Origin: Roseococcus microcysteis
GTDB lineage: Bacteria; Pseudomonadota; Alphaproteobacteria; Acetobacterales; Acetobacteraceae
DNA length: 64,000 bases
Assembly: GCF_014764365.1 (NCBI RefSeq)
Contig: NZ_CP061718.1
Span: 62,001-126,000, forward strand
Direction: 5' to 3'
The position numbers and the translations under genes were made by a program. Shown in pieces: positions 55,347-64,000 of the stretch. The notes under the pieces were generated by a model. The model was given only the letters and a program-made list of their open reading frames with translations, was not told the origin of the DNA and did not search any database. Every line of letters begins with the position of its first letter. Position 1 is the first letter of the stretch.

Positions 55347-56668
55347 GTCGTGGGGTTCACCAGCAGGGCGGAGGCGATGCCGAAATAGATCAGCACCCCG
55401 CTGGCATCGGCGATGGAGGTGATGAGCGGGGCCGAGGCCGTCGCCGGGTCCACCTTCAACCGGCTGAGCAGGAAGGGCAAGGAGAGGCCGATGACACTGC
55501 CCACCAGCACCACGCAGACCATGGTCAGCGCCACCACCACCGCGATCTCGGGCCCGCCGCGCACCAGCCCGAGCATCGAGACCGCGCCCGCCATGGTCAG
55601 GCCCAGCAGGGCGGCCACCGTCACCTCGCGCCGGAGCATGCGCGCCCAGTCGCCCATCCGCGCCTCGCCGGTGGCCAGCGCCCGCACCATCAGCGTGGCC
55701 GACTGGCTGCCGGCATTGCCCCCGCTGTCAATGAGCAGGGGCAGGAAGAAGACGAGGGCCACATTGGCCGCGATCACATCCTCGAAGGCCGCGATGCCGG
55801 CACCCGAGAAGATGTTGGCGAAGACCAGCACCACCAGCCAGGAGATGCGCTTGCGGTAGAGCAGCCCCACCGTCGCGTTCAGCATGGAGACGCCGAGCGA
55901 GTTGGAACCGCCGGCCTTGTGGAAATCATCCGTCGCCTCGGCCTCGGCCACGTCCATGGCGTCGTCGGCGGTGATGATGCCGACCATCATCTCCCCCCCA
56001 TTGATGACGGGGATGGCGGGAAGGTCGTAGCGGGCGATGGCGCGGGCGGCTTCCTCGGCCTTGTCCTGGGCGTGGACCACGGGCGGGTCGCGCCGCATCA
56101 GCGCCTCGACCAGGCGCCCGGCGGGGGCCAGCACCAGATCCTCCAGGCTGACGGTGCCCAGCAGCCGCCGCTGCGGCGACAGCACATAGGCGATGTGGAT
56201 CGTCTCCTTGGAATGCGCCTGGCCGCGCAGCGCCTCGATGGCGTCGCGCGCCGTGAGCTCGCCGCGCAGCACGGCGTATTCGCTGGTCATCACCGCGCCC
56301 GCCGTGCCGGAAGGGTAGGCGGCGAGGCGGCGGATGTCCTCGCGCTCGGCGGCGGCGAGCGCCGGCAGCAGCGCCTCCTGCGCCTCGGGGCCGAGGCGCG
56401 CCCAGAGGTCCGCGCGCTCATCCGCGTCCATGGCGGTGACCAGCGCCGCGAAGTCGCGCGGGGGGGCGGCGCGCGCCATGCCGAGTTGCAAGGTGGGGTC
56501 CAGGTAGCCGAAGGCCTCGGCGCGGCGGGACAGCGGCAGGGCGGCCATGATGGCCCAGCCCGCCTGCGCCGGCCGGCGCGAGAGCAGGGCGGCCAGGTCG
56601 GCCGGGTGCAGGGAGGCGGCGGTCTCGGGTGCGAGGTCGAGGGTTTGCGCGTCGGTCGTGGGCGGCAT
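55343..56668 (-). CDS. mgtE: Magnesium transporter MgtE
   Basis: MgtE is a Mg2+-gated Mg2+ channel. Its 441 residues show the order expected of the family. An N-terminal superhelical domain (ADLAALLSRRPAQAG ... DERADLWARLGPEAQEALL) is followed by two CBS domains (about residues 130-250, with TSEYAVLRGELTARDAI and IPVINGGEMMVGIITADDAM). A five-helix pore domain follows, with LPLLIDSGGNAGSQSATLMVRAL. GGAGAG lies before the ATG. A 25-codon reading frame and hairpins upstream may form a regulatory leader. Confidence 0.94.
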   Translation of the reverse strand: MPPTTDAQTLDLAPETAASLHPADLAALLSRRPAQAGWAIMAALPLSRRAEAFGYLDPTLQLGMARAAPPRDFAALVTAMDADERADLWARLGPEAQEALLPALAAAEREDIRRLAAYPSGTAGAVMTSEYAVLRGELTARDAIEALRGQAHSKETIHIAYVLSPQRRLLGTVSLEDLVLAPAGRLVEALMRRDPPVVHAQDKAEEAARAIARYDLPAIPVINGGEMMVGIITADDAMDVAEAEATDDFHKAGGSNSLGVSMLNATVGLLYRKRISWLVVLVFANIFSGAGIAAFEDVIAANVALVFFLPLLIDSGGNAGSQSATLMVRALATGEARMGDWARMLRREVTVAALLGLTMAGAVSMLGLVRGGPEIAVVVALTMVCVVLVGSVIGLSLPFLLSRLKVDPATASAPLITSIADASGVLIYFGIASALLVNPTT

Positions 56669-56726
56669 CGCGGTCTCTCCGGTCGGGCAGGTGTGAGGGA
56701 CCCGCCCGGCGAGAACGCGCGAACCG

Positions 56727-56804
56727 TCAGCCGGTCGGCGTCATTCCGGGGCGGTGTCCGGTCGCGAGGGTCGGCTTGCGCCGACTGTCGCCTTCTTCGG
56801 GCAT
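56727..56804 (-). CDS. Candidate 25-residue leader peptide upstream of mgtE
   Basis: The frame opens with ATG 56804 behind GGAGA and encodes MPEEGDSRRKPTLATGHRPG plus five more residues. It stops 58 bases before mgtE. Inside it lies GTCGGC-GCAA-GCCGAC, a perfect stem with a GNRA-type loop. After it, GGGCGGGT can pair with ACCTGCCC just before the mgtE ribosome site. Such an arrangement is typical of translation-coupled attenuation, as known for Mg transporter leaders in enterobacteria, but this particular leader is not one I recognise. Confidence 0.4.
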   Translation of the reverse strand: MPEEGDSRRKPTLATGHRPGMTPTG

Positions 56805-56849
56805 CGGGGTTCTCCAGGGGGTCCGGCCGCGCGGGCCGGATGCGCGGGC

Positions 56850-56878
56850 ATATGCCAGCGCGGGGGGTTCCGGGTCAA
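56850..56878 (-). promoter_or_regulatory. Promoter candidate for mgtE and its leader
   Basis: On the minus strand TTGACC (56873-56878) and GCATAT (56850-56855) are separated by 17 bases, 46 bases before the leader-peptide ATG. Match judged by eye. Confidence 0.45.
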
Positions 56879-56939
56879 TGCGACTTGCCATGGCGCGCCC
56901 GGGGCCTAGGCTTTCCGTCGGGCAACGGGGAATGGCCGC

Positions 56940-57635
56940 ATGGAAAGCTGGAAGACCGCCTGGCGCTCCTTCTACTACGAAGGCGCCCCCGAGGCGCCGG
57001 ACCCGGTGCTGGTGCAAGGCCGCGTGGCGCTGCTGGTCATTGACGTGCAGAACACCTACCTGGCCCGGCCCGACCCCGCGACGCTGCAAGGCGAGGAGCT
57101 GGCGCGCTACCACCGCTGGACGCCCTTCCATGCGCGGATGCACGGCACCGTCATCCCCACCATCGCGCGGCTGATGGAGGCCTTCCGGACGGGCGGGAAC
57201 CCCGTGGTCTTCGCGCGAATCGCCGCCCTGCTGCCCGATGGGCGGGACCGTTCGCTCAGCCAGCGCAAGCCCGGCTGGAACGATCTGCTGCTGCCCAAGG
57301 ATGAGTGGGAATCGCAGGTGGTGCCGGACCTCGCCCCGCGGCCCGATGAGATCCAGGTGACCAAGACCACGGATTCGGCGCTGACCGGCACCAATCTGCG
57401 CCTGGTGCTGCAGAACATGGGCATCACGCATGTGGTGGCCACCGGCATCTTCACCGACCAATGCGTCAGTTCCACCGTGCGCTCGCTGGCCGATGAGAGC
57501 TTCGACGTGATCCTGGTGGAGGATGCCTGCGCCGCCGGCAGCCAGGCGGAGCATGAGCAGGAGCTGCGCATCCTGAACCGCATCTATTGCGAGGTGATGA
57601 CGGCGGAGGAGCTGCTGGGCTTCCTGCCCCGTTGA
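56940..57635 (+). CDS. Isochorismatase-like cysteine hydrolase
   Basis: This 231-residue hydrolase has the catalytic triad of the family: Asp in ALLVIDVQNTY, Lys in QVTKTTDSAL and Cys in TGIFTDQCVSSTVR. Relatives hydrolyse amides (N-carbamoylsarcosine, nicotinamide, ureidoacrylate, biuret) or isochorismate; the substrate cannot be read here. The ATG follows GGGGAATGGCCGC. It is divergent from the mgtE leader. The AtzH-like gene 5 kb downstream belongs to a family linked to urea- and amide-type catabolism, a loose hint only. Confidence 0.88.
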   Translation: MESWKTAWRSFYYEGAPEAPDPVLVQGRVALLVIDVQNTYLARPDPATLQGEELARYHRWTPFHARMHGTVIPTIARLMEAFRTGGNPVVFARIAALLPDGRDRSLSQRKPGWNDLLLPKDEWESQVVPDLAPRPDEIQVTKTTDSALTGTNLRLVLQNMGITHVVATGIFTDQCVSSTVRSLADESFDVILVEDACAAGSQAEHEQELRILNRIYCEVMTAEELLGFLPR

Positions 57636-57707
57636 ACCGGCATGGAATTCCCGTTGCTTGCGGGGGTGGTGGGGCGCTAGCCTCGCACTGACCGAGGAAC
57701 GCCCAGC

Positions 57708-58055
57708 ATGACGCCACGCGAAGTCGCCGAGGCCTTCACCGCCGCCCTGAAGGAGGGGCGGGGCGAGGAAACCCGCTTCTGGTCCGAGGATGTGGTCAGC
57801 CTGGAGGCCATGGAGGGCCCCATGGCCCGCTGCGAGGGCCGCGCGGCCGTCGAGGCCAAGAGCGCATGGTGGATGGCCAACCACGAGGTCCACAGCTTCA
57901 CGGTGGAGGGCCCCTTCCTCCACGGGGACCAGTTCGGCCTGCGCTTCGGCCTCGACTTCACGCGCAAGGAGGACGGGGCGCGCATGACCATGGCCGAGAT
58001 CGGGCTTTACACGGTGGCGGGCGGGGCCATCATCGAGGAACGCTTCTTCTACTGA
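57708..58055 (+). CDS. SnoaL-like/NTF2-fold protein
   Basis: This is a small 115-residue protein with the alpha+beta cone fold pattern: an N-terminal helix [35 protein letters not shown], and strands ending [18 protein letters not shown]. Proteins of this fold are isomerases, dehydratases, cyclases or binding proteins. It lies between the hydrolase and the hydroxylase operon and has no recognised substrate. The ATG is preceded by a weak ribosome site. Confidence 0.75.
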   Translation: MTPREVAEAFTAALKEGRGEETRFWSEDVVSLEAMEGPMARCEGRAAVEAKSAWWMANHEVHSFTVEGPFLHGDQFGLRFGLDFTRKEDGARMTMAEIGLYTVAGGAIIEERFFY

Positions 58056-58138
58056 AGGCCGGCCCGGCCGGGCGCTTGACGGCGCCCATGGCAGGGGCAA
58101 CCTTCGGCATCGAATTCGAACGCAGGGGAGGGCAGTCC

Positions 58139-58642
<504 letters not shown>

Positions 58643-58758
58643 GGCCGCGCTTCCCGCACGCGGCGGCATAAGCCGCGGCGGGAATACGGGCGCTATGGGG
58701 CCAAGGCGCCCGGGGCTATCCCGCCCCGGCAACGCCGGCCTTGAGGGAGAGAACGAAG

Positions 58759-61128
58759 ATGAACGTCGTCACCCCCTTCGAGGGCATCGGCGCGAGCGTG
58801 AGGCGCAAGGAAGATCTGCGCTTCCTCTCCGGCCGCGGGCAATACACGGACGACATCAACCGCCCCGGCCAGGCGCACGCCTATATTCTCCGCAGCCCGC
58901 ACGCCCATGCGCGCATCAAGGGCGTGGACACGGCGGCGGCGGCGGCGATGCCCGGTGTGGCCGCCATCTATACCAGCGCGGACCTGGCCGCGATCGGCGG
59001 CATTCCCTGCGGCTGGCAGATCCACAACAAGGACGGCACGCCGATGGCGGAGCCGAAGCACCCCGTGCTCGCCGAGGGCAAGGTGCGCCATGTGGGCGAC
59101 CCGGTGGCGGTGGTGGTGGCGGAAACCCGCCAGCAGGCCCGCGACGCGGCCGAACACATCCATGTGGAGTACGAGGTGCTGCCCGCCTCCGTCACCATGA
59201 CGCAGGCCCAGGCGCCCGGCGCGCCGGCCGTGCATGACGACAACCCGTCCAACCTCTGCTACGACTGGCACATCGGCGACAAGGGCGCGACCGACGCGGC
59301 CTTCGCCGCCGCCGCCCACACCGTGGTCTTCGAGACCACCAACAACCGCCTCGTCCCCAACGCCATGGAGCCGCGCGCGGCCATCGGCGACTATGACACC
59401 ACCACGGGCGAGCACACCCTCTACACCACCAGCCAGAACCCGCACGTGATCCGCCTGCTGATGGGCGCCTTCGTGCTGCAAATTCCGGAGAGCAAGCTGC
59501 GCGTGGTGGCGCCCGATGTGGGGGGCGGCTTCGGCTCCAAGATCTACCACTACGCCGAGGAGGCCATCGTCACCTGGGCGGCGGCGAAGCTGGGGCGGCC
59601 GGTGAAGTGGACGGCGGATCGGTCGGAATCCTTCATGTCCGACGCCCATGGCCGCGACCACATCAGCCGCGCCGAACTGGCCCTCGACAAGGACGGAAAA
59701 TTCCTGGGGCTGCGCGTCCACACCCAGGCGAACATGGGCGCCTATCTCTCCACCTTCGCGCCCTGTGTGCCGACCTATCTCTACGCCACGCTGCTGGCCG
59801 GGGTGTATTCGACGCCCGCGATCTATGCCGAGGTGAAGGCCGTCTTCACCAATACCGTGCCGGTGGACGCCTATCGCGGCGCGGGCCGGCCGGAGGCCAC
59901 CTATCTGCTGGAGCGCCTGGTGGATGTGGCGGCCAAGCAGTGCGGCTTCGACAAGGTGGAGCTGCGCCGGCGCAACTTCATCCCGACCGACGCCTTCCCC
60001 TACCAGACGCCCGTCGCACTCCAGTATGACAGCGGCGACTATTTCTCCACGCTGAACCAGGCGCTGGAGACGGCGGGCTGGGCCAGCTTCGAGCAGCGCC
60101 GGGCGGAAGCGAAGTCGCGCGGCAAGCTGCGCGGCATCGGCATCTCGACCTATCTCGAGGCCTGCGGCATCGCGCCCTCGGCGGTGGTGGGCAGCCTCGG
60201 CGCGCGGGCGGGCCTCTATGAGGTCGGCACCATCCGCGTCCACCCCACCGGTTCCGTCACCGTGCTGACCGGCACGCACAGCCATGGCCAGGGCCATGAG
60301 ACGACCTTCGCGCAGCTCATCGCGGACAAGCTCGGCGTCTCCATCGCCAATGTGGACATCGTCCATGGCGACACGGCCAAGATCCCCTTCGGCATGGGCA
60401 CCTATGGCAGCCGCAGCCTCGCCGTGGGGGGCAGCGCGATGGACAAGGCGATGGACAAGATCATCGCCAAGGGCAAGCGCATCGCGGCCCATCTGATGGA
60501 AGCCTCGGTCGAGGATGTGGAGTTCGAACGCGGCACCTTCCGCGTGGCCGGCACCGACAAGACCAAGAGCCTGACGGATATCAGCCTCGCCGCCTATGTG
60601 CCCCACAACTACCCGATTGATGAGATCGAGCCGGGGCTGGAGGAGACCGCCTTCTACGACCCCAAGAACTTCACCTATCCCGGCGGCTGCCACATCGCGG
60701 AGGTGGAGATCGAGGTCGAGACGGGCGAGGTCCGCATGGTGAACTTCACCGCGGTGGATGATGTCGGCCGCGTCATCAACCCCATGATCGTGGAGGGCCA
60801 GGTGCAGGGCGGCGTCGCCCAGGGCATCGGCCAGGCGCTGCTGGAGGGCTGCGTCTATGACAGCCACGGCCAGCTGCTCTCGGCCTCCATGATGGACTAC
60901 ACCATGCCGCGCGCCGATGACCTGGCCCCGGTCAGCGTCGCCACCCACACCACCCTCTGCACCCACAACCCGCTGGGGGTGAAGGGCTGCGGCGAGGTGG
61001 GGGCCATCGGCTCGCCGCCCGCCGTCATCAACGCGGTGGTGGACGCGCTGCGCGACTACGACATTTCCCATGTCGAGATGCCCGCGACACAGGAAAAGAT
61101 CTGGTCCATCATCCACGGCAAGCGCTGA
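58759..61128 (+). CDS. CO dehydrogenase-like molybdenum subunit, form II (CoxL type)
   Basis: This is the catalytic subunit with the molybdopterin-cytosine-dinucleotide cofactor, 789 residues. It opens [20 protein letters not shown]. It has the GGGFGSK loop and, in the active-site loop, [19 protein letters not shown]; the C-terminus carries [17 protein letters not shown] with the Mo-site Glu. Form I CO dehydrogenase has AYxCSFR at the active-site loop; the AYRGAGR here defines form II, whose substrates are often not CO but aldehydes or N-heterocycles. ATG 58759 follows GAGGGAGAG. Confidence 0.92.
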   Translation: MNVVTPFEGIGASVRRKEDLRFLSGRGQYTDDINRPGQAHAYILRSPHAHARIKGVDTAAAAAMPGVAAIYTSADLAAIGGIPCGWQIHNKDGTPMAEPKHPVLAEGKVRHVGDPVAVVVAETRQQARDAAEHIHVEYEVLPASVTMTQAQAPGAPAVHDDNPSNLCYDWHIGDKGATDAAFAAAAHTVVFETTNNRLVPNAMEPRAAIGDYDTTTGEHTLYTTSQNPHVIRLLMGAFVLQIPESKLRVVAPDVGGGFGSKIYHYAEEAIVTWAAAKLGRPVKWTADRSESFMSDAHGRDHISRAELALDKDGKFLGLRVHTQANMGAYLSTFAPCVPTYLYATLLAGVYSTPAIYAEVKAVFTNTVPVDAYRGAGRPEATYLLERLVDVAAKQCGFDKVELRRRNFIPTDAFPYQTPVALQYDSGDYFSTLNQALETAGWASFEQRRAEAKSRGKLRGIGISTYLEACGIAPSAVVGSLGARAGLYEVGTIRVHPTGSVTVLTGTHSHGQGHETTFAQLIADKLGVSIANVDIVHGDTAKIPFGMGTYGSRSLAVGGSAMDKAMDKIIAKGKRIAAHLMEASVEDVEFERGTFRVAGTDKTKSLTDISLAAYVPHNYPIDEIEPGLEETAFYDPKNFTYPGGCHIAEVEIEVETGEVRMVNFTAVDDVGRVINPMIVEGQVQGGVAQGIGQALLEGCVYDSHGQLLSASMMDYTMPRADDLAPVSVATHTTLCTHNPLGVKGCGEVGAIGSPPAVINAVVDALRDYDISHVEMPATQEKIWSIIHGKR

Positions 61129-61145
61129 CGTCTCAGGAGCCCCCG

Positions 61146-61940
61146 ATGTACGATTTCGCCTATCACAAGCCCTCTTCCGTGGCCGATGCCGTGAAGCTCC
61201 TGGCTTCGGACCCGGATGCCAAGGCCGTCTCCGGCGGGCACACCCTGCTGCCCGCGCTGAAGCACCGGCTGAACAAGCCTTCCTCGCTGGTGGACCTCTC
61301 GGGCATCGCGGAGATGCGCGGCGTCCGGCGCGAGGGGAACGCGCTCATCATCGGCGCGCTGACTCGCCACCATGAGGTGGCGAACAGCGCCGAGGTGAAG
61401 TCCGCCATCCCGGCCCTGGCCTACATGGCCCAGCACATCGGCGACCAGCAGGTGCGCAACCGCGGCACGCTGGGTGGTTCCGTCTCCAACAACGACCCGG
61501 CGGCGGATTATCCGGCGGCGGTGCTGGGGCTGGGCGCCACCGTCCACACCAGCAAGCGCAAGATCGCGGCGGACGATTTCTTCCTGGGGATGTTCACCAC
61601 CGCCCTCGAACATGACGAGATCCTGGTGGCGGTCGAATTCCCCATCCCGGAGAAGGCGGGCTACGCCAAGATGCGCAACCCGGCCAGCCGCTACGTCATG
61701 GCCGGTGCCTTCGTCTCCAAGGGGCCGATGGGCGTGCGCGTGGCCATCAATGGCGCGGCCGCCTGCGTCTTCCGGCAGTCGGAGATGGAGGCGGCGCTTT
61801 CGTCCAACTGGTCCGCCGATGCGGTGGCGGGCGTGAAGCAGTCCGCCGAGGACCTGAACAGCGACATCCATGGCAGCGCCGAGTATCGCGCGCACCTGGT
61901 CACGGTGATGGCGAAGCGGGCGGTCGCCGCCGCGGGCTGA
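61146..61940 (+). CDS. CO dehydrogenase-like FAD subunit (CoxM type)
   Basis: This flavoprotein of 264 residues passes electrons from the iron-sulfur subunit to an acceptor. The FAD contacts are SGGHTLLPALKHR near residue 36 and RGTLGGSVSNNDPAAD near residue 108, and the C-terminal CO_deh_flav_C part follows. It lies 17 bases after the molybdenum-subunit gene. A strong intrinsic terminator follows the stop, marking the end of the SLM operon. Maturation genes (coxDEF type) are not in the window. Confidence 0.92.
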   Translation: MYDFAYHKPSSVADAVKLLASDPDAKAVSGGHTLLPALKHRLNKPSSLVDLSGIAEMRGVRREGNALIIGALTRHHEVANSAEVKSAIPALAYMAQHIGDQQVRNRGTLGGSVSNNDPAADYPAAVLGLGATVHTSKRKIAADDFFLGMFTTALEHDEILVAVEFPIPEKAGYAKMRNPASRYVMAGAFVSKGPMGVRVAINGAAACVFRQSEMEAALSSNWSADAVAGVKQSAEDLNSDIHGSAEYRAHLVTVMAKRAVAAAG

Positions 61941-61956
61941 GGCAATCCTCCGCGAA

Positions 61957-61994
61957 GGGCCGCGCTCCGCACGGGGCGCGGCCCTTTTGCTTTT
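61957..61994 (+). terminator. Intrinsic terminator of the SLM hydroxylase operon
   Basis: A perfect nine-base stem GGGCCGCGC/GCGCGGCCC with a ten-base loop is followed by TTTTGCTTTT. It lies 17 bases after the FAD-subunit stop and is the clearest terminator in the window. Confidence 0.85.
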
Positions 61995-62020
61995 CGCGCG
62001 CCGGGGGCAAGGTGCGCGCC

Positions 62021-62416
62021 ATGGAACTGGACAACCCCTCCGTCATCGCCGAGGCCCGCGCCGTCTTCGATCGCTACGAGGACGCGCTGATGAACAACCG
62101 CACCGAGATCCTGAACGAGATCTTCTGGGCCGATCCGCGCACGGTGCGCTTCGGCATCACGGAAATCCTCTACGGGATCGAGGCCATCCGGGGCTTCCGC
62201 GCCTCGGTGAAGGCCTATGCGCAGCGCGTGCAGCGGCGCGTCCACATCACCAGCTTCGGCCAGGACTTCGCCTGCACCCACCTCGAATATGAGCGCGTGG
62301 GCACGGGGCTGATCGGCCGCGAGACCAAGATCATGGTGCGCCTGCCGGAGCTCGGCTGGCGGGTGGTGTCGGCCCATGTCTCGCTGCTGGCGGGACAAGA
62401 TCCCGGGCGGGCGTGA
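62021..62416 (+). CDS. AtzH-like/DUF3225 (HpxZ-type) NTF2-fold protein
   Basis: This 131-residue protein fits the AtzH-like family: NPSVIAEARAVFDRYEDALM, FWADPRTVRFGITEILYG, IRGFRASV and the late RETKIMVRLPELGWRVVSAHVS. Members accompany urea-, oxalurate- or amide-processing enzymes; their biochemical role is not well defined. ATG 62021 is preferred to GTG 62012. The stop overlaps the start of the next gene, suggesting coupled expression with an FAD oxidoreductase. Confidence 0.85.
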   Translation: MELDNPSVIAEARAVFDRYEDALMNNRTEILNEIFWADPRTVRFGITEILYGIEAIRGFRASVKAYAQRVQRRVHITSFGQDFACTHLEYERVGTGLIGRETKIMVRLPELGWRVVSAHVSLLAGQDPGRA

Positions 62417-63681
62417 TGACCACCACCCAGGTCGCCATCATCGGCGGCGGCATCATGGGCGCCTGCGCGGCGCTGGCCGCCCAGCGCGAGGGCTTCGCCG
62501 TCACCCTCATCGAGCCCGGCACCCCCGGCGGCGAACAGGCCGCCAGCTACGGCAATGGCTGCTGGCTCAGCCCCGCCAGCGTGGTGCCGCCCGCCTTGCC
62601 GGGGCTGTGGCGCAAGGTGCCGAAATTCCTCATGGACCCGCTGGGGCCGCTGGCCATCCGCTGGTCCTACTTCCCGCGCGTGGCGCCCTGGCTGACGCGC
62701 TACCTCGCCTCGGGCTGGACCGAGGCGAAGGTGATGCGCACGGGCCATGCCCTCCGCGCCCTGGTCCGCGGCGCCCCCGAGCTGCACGCCGCTCTGGCCG
62801 AGGAGGCGGGCGTCGGCCACCTCATCGAACGGCGCGGCCTGCTCTACATCTACCCCTCCCGCGCGGATTTCGAGGCGGAGGCCCTGGCCTGGCGCGTCCG
62901 CGCCGAGACGGGCGTGAAGTGGCTGGAACTCTCCGAGGACGAACTCCGCCAGCGCGAGCCCGAGCTCGACCGCCGCTACCGCTTCGGCGTGCTCGTGGAG
63001 GAGGGCGGGCATTGCCGCGACCCCGGCGCCTATGTGGCCGCGCTGGTGGCGCTCGCCGAACGCCAGGGCGCCCGCCGCGTCCAGGCCCGCGCCACGGGCT
63101 TCCGCATCGAGGGCGGGCGGCTGCGCGCCGTCACCACCGACCAGGGCGAGGTCCCCGCCGACCGCGCCATCATCTGCGCCGGCGCCCATTCCAAGGCGCT
63201 CGCCCGCGCCGCCGGCGACAACCTGCCGCTGGAGAGCGAGCGCGGCTACCACGCCATGGTCGAGGCGCCCGAGGCCGGCCCCCGCACCCCCATGATGCCC
63301 TCCGATGGCAAGATGAGCGTGACGATGACCGATCGCGGCCTGCGCTGCGCGGGCCAGGTCGAGATCGCCGGAATCGAGGCCGCGCCCAACTGGAAGCGCG
63401 CCGAAATCCTGCGCGACCACCTGCTGCGCAGCTTCCCTGGCCTCCCGCGCGACCTGCCGGCCGAACGCGTGCGGTTCTGGATGGGCCACCGCCCCTCCAT
63501 GCCCGATGGGTTGCCCGTGATCGGCCCCGCCCGCGCCTGTCCGGACATCCTCCATGGCTTCGGCCATGGCCATGTGGGGCTGGTGGCGGCCCCGCGCTCG
63601 GCGGAAATCCTGGCCGCGATGCTGGCCGGACGCCCCTCGGCGCCGGACGCCACCCCCTACGCGCCCGCGCGTTTTCCTTGA
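62416..63681 (+). CDS. FAD-dependent oxidoreductase of the DAO/D-amino-acid dehydrogenase family
   Basis: This is a 421-residue flavoenzyme. The N-terminal VAIIGGGIMGACAALAAQ binds FAD. ASYGNGCWLSPASVVP is the DadA-type substrate-side loop. Late FWMGHRPSMPDGLPVIGP and GHGHVGLVAAP complete the FAD site. It probably oxidises a D-amino acid or related amine with electrons going to quinone or oxygen. GTG 62413 (GTGA overlap) or ATG 62416 could start it; ATG is listed. Its neighbour is the AtzH-like gene. Confidence 0.88.
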   Translation: MTTTQVAIIGGGIMGACAALAAQREGFAVTLIEPGTPGGEQAASYGNGCWLSPASVVPPALPGLWRKVPKFLMDPLGPLAIRWSYFPRVAPWLTRYLASGWTEAKVMRTGHALRALVRGAPELHAALAEEAGVGHLIERRGLLYIYPSRADFEAEALAWRVRAETGVKWLELSEDELRQREPELDRRYRFGVLVEEGGHCRDPGAYVAALVALAERQGARRVQARATGFRIEGGRLRAVTTDQGEVPADRAIICAGAHSKALARAAGDNLPLESERGYHAMVEAPEAGPRTPMMPSDGKMSVTMTDRGLRCAGQVEIAGIEAAPNWKRAEILRDHLLRSFPGLPRDLPAERVRFWMGHRPSMPDGLPVIGPARACPDILHGFGHGHVGLVAAPRSAEILAAMLAGRPSAPDATPYAPARFP

Positions 63682-63778
63682 CGCTTTTCCCGTGCATTGC
63701 GTCGCGGACAATGCCATTGTGACGACGGCGGCCTGGCATCCCGTTCGGCCGTGACGTGTTTATGGGTTGAAGAGCAAC

Positions 63779-64000
63779 GTGTCTGACGATTATTCGCCTG
63801 ATGGCGGCGAGGGCGGCCTGATCGAGGCCAAGGTGAAGTGGTATAACGGGCGGAAGGGCTTCGGCTTCGTGCTCGGCCCTGATGGGCAGGACGTGTTCTT
63901 CCACGCCTCGGCCCTGACCGATGCCAATGTGGACCAACCCGACACCGACGACATCCTGGTGTGCGAGATCGGCTCCGACCGGCAGGGCCGGCGGCTGGTG
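63779..64000 (+). CDS. Cold-shock domain protein, 3' end outside the window
   Basis: This is an RNA/single-stranded-DNA-binding OB-fold protein. The first motif AKVKWYNGRKGFGFV (RNP1-like) and the second DVFFHASAL (RNP2-like) are clear. The GTG at 63779 starts MSDDYSPDGGEGG; no in-frame ATG is available. The upstream gap 63682-63778 has no other gene. A long 5' leader would be usual for cold-shock genes but cannot be judged. The length suggests a longer alphaproteobacterial form, possibly with a second domain beyond the window. Confidence 0.85.
   Translation, partial: MSDDYSPDGGEGGLIEAKVKWYNGRKGFGFVLGPDGQDVFFHASALTDANVDQPDTDDILVCEIGSDRQGRRLV

Noticed and set aside
56669-56850. Known Mg riboswitch (M-box) upstream of mgtE
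   Set aside because: The region is short and I could not place the conserved M-box helices. A peptide-coupled leader fits better.
58759-61128. Genuine form I CO dehydrogenase
   Set aside because: The AYxCSFR active-site signature is absent (AYRGAGR instead) and the order is SLM, not MSL.

Overview
The window is about 64 kb of very G+C-rich bacterial chromosome with tightly packed genes, frequent start/stop overlaps (ATGA, GTGA, TTGA, TGATG) and almost no intergenic DNA. Gene content points to an alphaproteobacterium, most plausibly of the Acetobacteraceae type: a BcsA-BcsB cellulose synthase that appears to be one fused frame as in Komagataeibacter AcsAB, DUF502, GtrA and CO-dehydrogenase-like hydroxylases. 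No rRNA, tRNA, CRISPR array or intact insertion sequence was recognised.

Layout. 1-7.6 kb: end of a cellulose-synthase operon (bcsA partial, bcsB, bcsC). 7.6-8.4 kb: a strikingly AT-rich foreign gene for a PD-(D/E)XK, DpnII/MboI-like nuclease. 8.4-16.5 kb: enoyl-CoA hydratase, GNAT, glpD, msrA-msrB, a three-gene envelope operon (beta-propeller, polysaccharide deacetylase, sterol desaturase family) and a chromate transporter. 16.6-24.5 kb: a leftward operon with an atypical succinate dehydrogenase/fumarate reductase (B, C, D and A subunits), a two-subunit class I fumarase/tartrate dehydratase, a TSUP permease and a 39-residue secreted peptide. It is divergent from a ThDP enzyme and a GntR regulator, with a strong palindrome between them. 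24.5-36.6 kb: SLAC1/TehA channel, thiD, glmM, nitronate monooxygenase, MFS exporter, orphan phage-type peptidase, dps, parE, sodB, an NDUFAF6-like protein, an ankyrin protein and a small protein of unknown function. 36.7-40.3 kb: type I secretion ABC and adaptor genes, then gtrA. 40.4-50.1 kb: hydroxyacid dehydrogenase, aldehyde dehydrogenase (frame-broken), then a complete peptide/nickel-type ABC importer with two tandem binding proteins. 50.1-56.9 kb: DUF502, D-lactate dehydrogenase with lactate permease, SLC13 permease and mgtE with a candidate leader peptide. 56.9-64 kb: isochorismatase-like hydrolase, SnoaL-like protein, form II CO-dehydrogenase-like SLM operon, AtzH-like protein, FAD oxidoreductase and the start of a cold-shock protein.

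Two themes stand out. First, three conserved genes (bcsAB, sodB, aldehyde dehydrogenase) and possibly a fourth (the dppC-like permease) are each broken by the apparent loss of exactly one C in a C-run. This suggests homopolymer under-calling in the sequence, or real slippage. Second, the sdh/fum/TSUP/ThDP/GntR cluster looks like a dedicated, poorly described dicarboxylate module: its flavoprotein has Cys where the covalent-FAD His normally lies, its two membrane anchors resemble each other, and it encodes a tiny Cys-containing exported peptide. All functions are assigned by reading motifs; no database search was run.
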